DNA of 64,000 nucleotides from UBA1231 sp045123185 (GTDB lineage: Bacteria > Bacillota_I > Bacilli_A > ML615J-28 > CAG-313): contig JBGVIL010000026.1 in assembly GCA_045123185.1 (NCBI GenBank), forward strand, positions 1 to 64,000, in the 5' to 3' direction. Below the pieces are notes generated by a model, which worked only from the letters and a program-made list of their open reading frames with translations, did not search any database and had not been told where the DNA came from. How positions within the stretch are numbered: the stretch's first letter is position 1; the number at the start of each line of letters is the position of its first letter. Positions 61,575-64,000 of this stretch are shown piece by piece. The translations under genes were made by a program, and so were the position numbers.

Positions 61575-62234
61575 ATGGCCAAAGGAATCTTAGGTAAAAA
61601 AGTTGGAATGACACAAATTTTCTCTGAAACAGGCACTTTAATCCCTGTTACAGTGATCGAAGTAACTCCAAACGTTGTATTTCAAAAAAAGACTGTTGAA
61701 ACAGATGGCTACAATGCAGTTCAATTAGGTTATGCAGACAAGAGAGAAAAACTTGCTAACAAACCTGAAACAGGACATGCAGCAAAAGCAAACACAGCCC
61801 CTAAGCGCTTCGTAAAAGAAATTGCTGGGGAAGAGATGCTAGCGTTTGAAGTTGGACAAGAGGTTAAAGGAAATATTTTCACACAAGGTGAATTAGTTGA
61901 CGTAACTGGTACATCAAAAGGTAAAGGTTACCAAGGTGTTATCAAACGTTATAATTTCGGACGTGGACCTATGTCTCACGGTTCTGGATTTCACCGTCAA
62001 ATCGGTTCAATGGGTTCAATAGACCCAGCCCGCATTAAACCAGGTAAGAAAATGCCAGGTAGAATGGGTGGCGTTATTAAAACAGTTCAAAATCTTGAAT
62101 TTGTTAAATATGATGCAGAAAACAATGTAATACTTGTAAAGGGTAATGTTCCAGGAGCTAAAAACTCATATGTAGTTGTTACAAATGCAGTTAAAGCTAA
62201 GAACGCTAGTTTAAACCCTGAAAGTCTTGCGTAG
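61575..62234 (+). CDS. rplC: 50S ribosomal protein L3
   Basis: 219-residue L3: AKGILGKKVGMTQIF at the start, PVTVIEVTPN near 24, FRRGPMSHGSG-like segment reading FGRGPMSHGSGFHRQIG near 129, and the conserved KKMPGRMGG near 158. It lies between rpsJ and rplD, with a GGAGG site. Confidence 0.98.
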   Translation: MAKGILGKKVGMTQIFSETGTLIPVTVIEVTPNVVFQKKTVETDGYNAVQLGYADKREKLANKPETGHAAKANTAPKRFVKEIAGEEMLAFEVGQEVKGNIFTQGELVDVTGTSKGKGYQGVIKRYNFGRGPMSHGSGFHRQIGSMGSIDPARIKPGKKMPGRMGGVIKTVQNLEFVKYDAENNVILVKGNVPGAKNSYVVVTNAVKAKNASLNPESLA

Positions 62235-62247
62235 GAAGGAGTAAAAT

Positions 62248-62871
62248 ATGCCAAGTATTGTTTTATTAAATCAATTAGGTCAACAAGTTGGTGAATTAGC
62301 ATTAAGCGAAAATGTATTTGCTGTAGAAGATCATCAACAAGCAGTATTTGATACAATCGTTGCTGAAAGAGCAGCTATGCGTCAAGGTACTCAAAAAGCA
62401 AAAACTCGTTCTGAAGTAAGCGGTGGTGGTAGAAAACCATGGCGTCAAAAAGGAACAGGTCGTGCTCGTCAAGGTTCAACTCGTTCTCCACAATGGCGTG
62501 GCGGTGGTGTAGTATTTGCACCAACTCCAAGATCATATGTTATGAAAGTTAATAAGAAAGTTGTTCGTTTAGCAATGAAATGTGCTTTAACTTATAAAGT
62601 ACAAGAAAATAGTTTAATAGCTTTAAATGAATTAACTCTTCAAAACTTCAAAACAAAAGGATTAGTTGAAGTATTAAATAACGTTAAAGCTGAAGGAAAA
62701 ATCTTAGTTATCACTAAAGAAGCTAACGATTTAGTAGAATTAGCTGGACGTAATATTCCAAATGTATTAGTTGAAACTGCTAGTCATGTTTCAGTTTATC
62801 AAATGATGAATGCAAGTTGTGTTGTTATGACACAAGACGCAGTAGCTTATTATGAGGAGGTACTTAAATAA
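62248..62871 (+). CDS. rplD: 50S ribosomal protein L4
   Basis: 207-residue L4 with the extended loop RSEVSGGGRKPWRQKGTGRA near 52-71 that reaches the exit tunnel, then SPQWRGGGVVFAP. In E. coli L4 is the autoregulator of this operon; whether it binds the leader at 61116-61214 here is unknown. Preceded by AAGGAG. Confidence 0.98.
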   Translation: MPSIVLLNQLGQQVGELALSENVFAVEDHQQAVFDTIVAERAAMRQGTQKAKTRSEVSGGGRKPWRQKGTGRARQGSTRSPQWRGGGVVFAPTPRSYVMKVNKKVVRLAMKCALTYKVQENSLIALNELTLQNFKTKGLVEVLNNVKAEGKILVITKEANDLVELAGRNIPNVLVETASHVSVYQMMNASCVVMTQDAVAYYEEVLK

Positions 62872-63158
62872 TGAAAACATCTTATGATATTATTAGAAAA
62901 CCTATCATCACTGAAAAATCAAGCTCATTAATTGATAAGAATTTACAATATACTTTTGAAGTAGATCCAAGAGCTAATAAAGTAGAAATTAAAAAAGCTA
63001 TCGAAGAAATCTTCGAAGTAAAAGTTGTAGCTGTAAGAACAGTTAATGTTCACCGCAAAGCAAAAAGAGTTTCAAAATACGAAGGGTTTAAATCAGCGTA
63101 CAAGAAAGCAATCGTTCGTCTTGCACCTGGACAAACTATTTCGTCATTTGAAGTATAG
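62871..63158 (+). CDS. rplW: 50S ribosomal protein L23
   Basis: 95-residue L23, which forms the tunnel-exit docking site for SRP and trigger factor: DIIRKPIITEKSSSLID near 5, YTFEVDPRANKVEIKKAIEE near 27, VNVHRKAKR near 59. ATG overlaps the last base of the rplD stop; GAGGAGG lies in the end of rplD. Confidence 0.97.
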   Translation: MKTSYDIIRKPIITEKSSSLIDKNLQYTFEVDPRANKVEIKKAIEEIFEVKVVAVRTVNVHRKAKRVSKYEGFKSAYKKAIVRLAPGQTISSFEV

Positions 63159-63172
63159 GAGGTCAAGTAAGT

Positions 63173-64000
63173 ATGCCTATTAAATTTTATAAGCCTACGA
63201 CTAATGGTCGTCGTAATATGACAGCATTAACTTATGAAGAAATTACTACTAGTACTCCTGAAAAGAGTTTATTAGTAAGTGTTAAAAAACATGCTGGTCG
63301 TAATAATTTAGGTCGTATTACAGTTCGTCATCATGGCGGCGGTGAAAAACGTAAATATCGTTTAATCGATTTCAAACGTGATAAAGACGGTATTAAAGGT
63401 AAAGTAGCTACAATCGAATACGATCCAAACAGAAGTGCAAATATTGCATTAATCAATTATGTAGATGGTGAAAAACGTTACATCATCGCTCCAAAAGATT
63501 TAAAAGTTGGAATGGAAATCGTTTCTGGAACTGCAGTAGACATCGTTGTTGGTAACTGCATGGAAATCCAAAACATTCCTGTTGGTACAATGATTCACAA
63601 CATCGAATTAAATCCTAAACATGGTGGACAACTTGCAAGAGCTGCAGGTGCAGGTGCACAAATTTTAGGTCGTGAAGATAAATATGTATTAATCAGACTT
63701 GCTAGTGGTGAAGTTCGTAAAGTTCTAGGTGTTTGCCGTGCAACAGTTGGTGTTGTTGGTAACTTAGACCATGAACTTGTAAATGTTGGTAAAGCTGGTC
63801 GTACTCGTCATATGGGTATGCGTCCAACAGTACGTGGTTCTGTAATGAACCCTAATGATCACCCACACGGTGGTGGTGAAGGCCGTCAACCAGTTGGTAG
63901 AAAAGCTCCTATGACTCCTTGGGGTAAAGTTGCTTTAGGTCTTAAAACTAGAAAAACTAAGAAAAAATCGAACGCTCTTATCGTGCGTCGTCGTAATGGA
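63173..64000 (+). CDS. rplB: 50S ribosomal protein L2 (cut at window end)
   Basis: The frame from 63173 encodes MPIKFYKPTTNGRRNMTALT at the start, GRITVRHHGGGEKRKYR near 48, and the peptidyl-transferase region MNPNDHPHGGGEGRQPVG near 224-241. All 276 codons to the window edge are open and end RRRNG, so probably only the stop or a few codons are missing. AGGAGG precedes it, 14 nt after rplW. Confidence 0.97.
   Translation, partial: MPIKFYKPTTNGRRNMTALTYEEITTSTPEKSLLVSVKKHAGRNNLGRITVRHHGGGEKRKYRLIDFKRDKDGIKGKVATIEYDPNRSANIALINYVDGEKRYIIAPKDLKVGMEIVSGTAVDIVVGNCMEIQNIPVGTMIHNIELNPKHGGQLARAAGAGAQILGREDKYVLIRLASGEVRKVLGVCRATVGVVGNLDHELVNVGKAGRTRHMGMRPTVRGSVMNPNDHPHGGGEGRQPVGRKAPMTPWGKVALGLKTRKTKKKSNALIVRRRNG

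Overview
The window is about 64 kb of an AT-rich chromosome from a low-GC Gram-positive bacterium (Bacilli/Firmicutes type). It uses the standard genetic code: Trp is TGG, and rnpA ends in TGA. It carries spore genes (spoVG, yabG, bofA-like, gerQ, cwlJ, spoVT), so it probably descends from or belongs to a spore-forming lineage. It also has features familiar from Mollicutes, notably a surface-nuclease/Ugp-type ABC operon. I infer an uncultured-type Bacilli lineage near the Mollicutes/Erysipelotrichales; the species cannot be named from sequence alone.

Layout. 1-2452: 5' end of a 23S gene, a spacer without tRNA, 16S and the rrn promoter, all on the minus strand. 2527-12470, minus strand: prs, split transketolase, spoVG, a YcxB-like membrane protein, ispE, yabG, rsmA (an order like that around B. 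subtilis spoVG), rpoE (delta), and an operon of two nrnA paralogues, surE and a bofA-like gene. 12502-23929, minus strand: one operon for an ABC importer (MsmK/UgpC-like ATPase, two permeases, UgpB-like lipoprotein), a thermonuclease-type lipoprotein and a 1628-residue OB-fold/repeat lipoprotein. I read this as a nucleic-acid capture, degradation and uptake system. 23983-28851: dnaX-ybaB-recR and a Na/Pi-cotransporter-like protein. 28862-30792: stomatin/NfeD operon. Then an orphan membrane protein, asnS under an Asn T-box, and mnmE.

35122-50214 is the replication-origin region: jag-yidC-rnpA-rpmH and an unknown membrane protein run leftward, and dnaA-dnaN run rightward. DnaA-box-like clusters lie on both sides of dnaA. 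Between dnaN and yaaA-recF-gyrB-gyrA sits a 2.6-kb block in the opposite orientation. It holds a small ParA ATPase, a probable ribbon-helix-helix partner, and a 1.4-kb noncoding tract containing ten copies of a 13-bp pseudo-palindrome spaced by about whole helical turns. This looks like a plasmid-type partition cassette with its centromere embedded beside oriC, and it is the most novel candidate in the window.

50223-64000: serS under a Ser T-box, a HIT protein, the gerQ-cwlJ spore germination pair, a CopZ-N-like metal protein, folD-pth-mfd, spoVT (RBS within a hairpin), fba, a GT2-like protein, and the start of the S10 ribosomal operon (rpsJ, rplC, rplD, rplW, nearly all of rplB) behind a structured leader. 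I see no tRNA genes, CRISPR arrays, insertion sequences or prophage.
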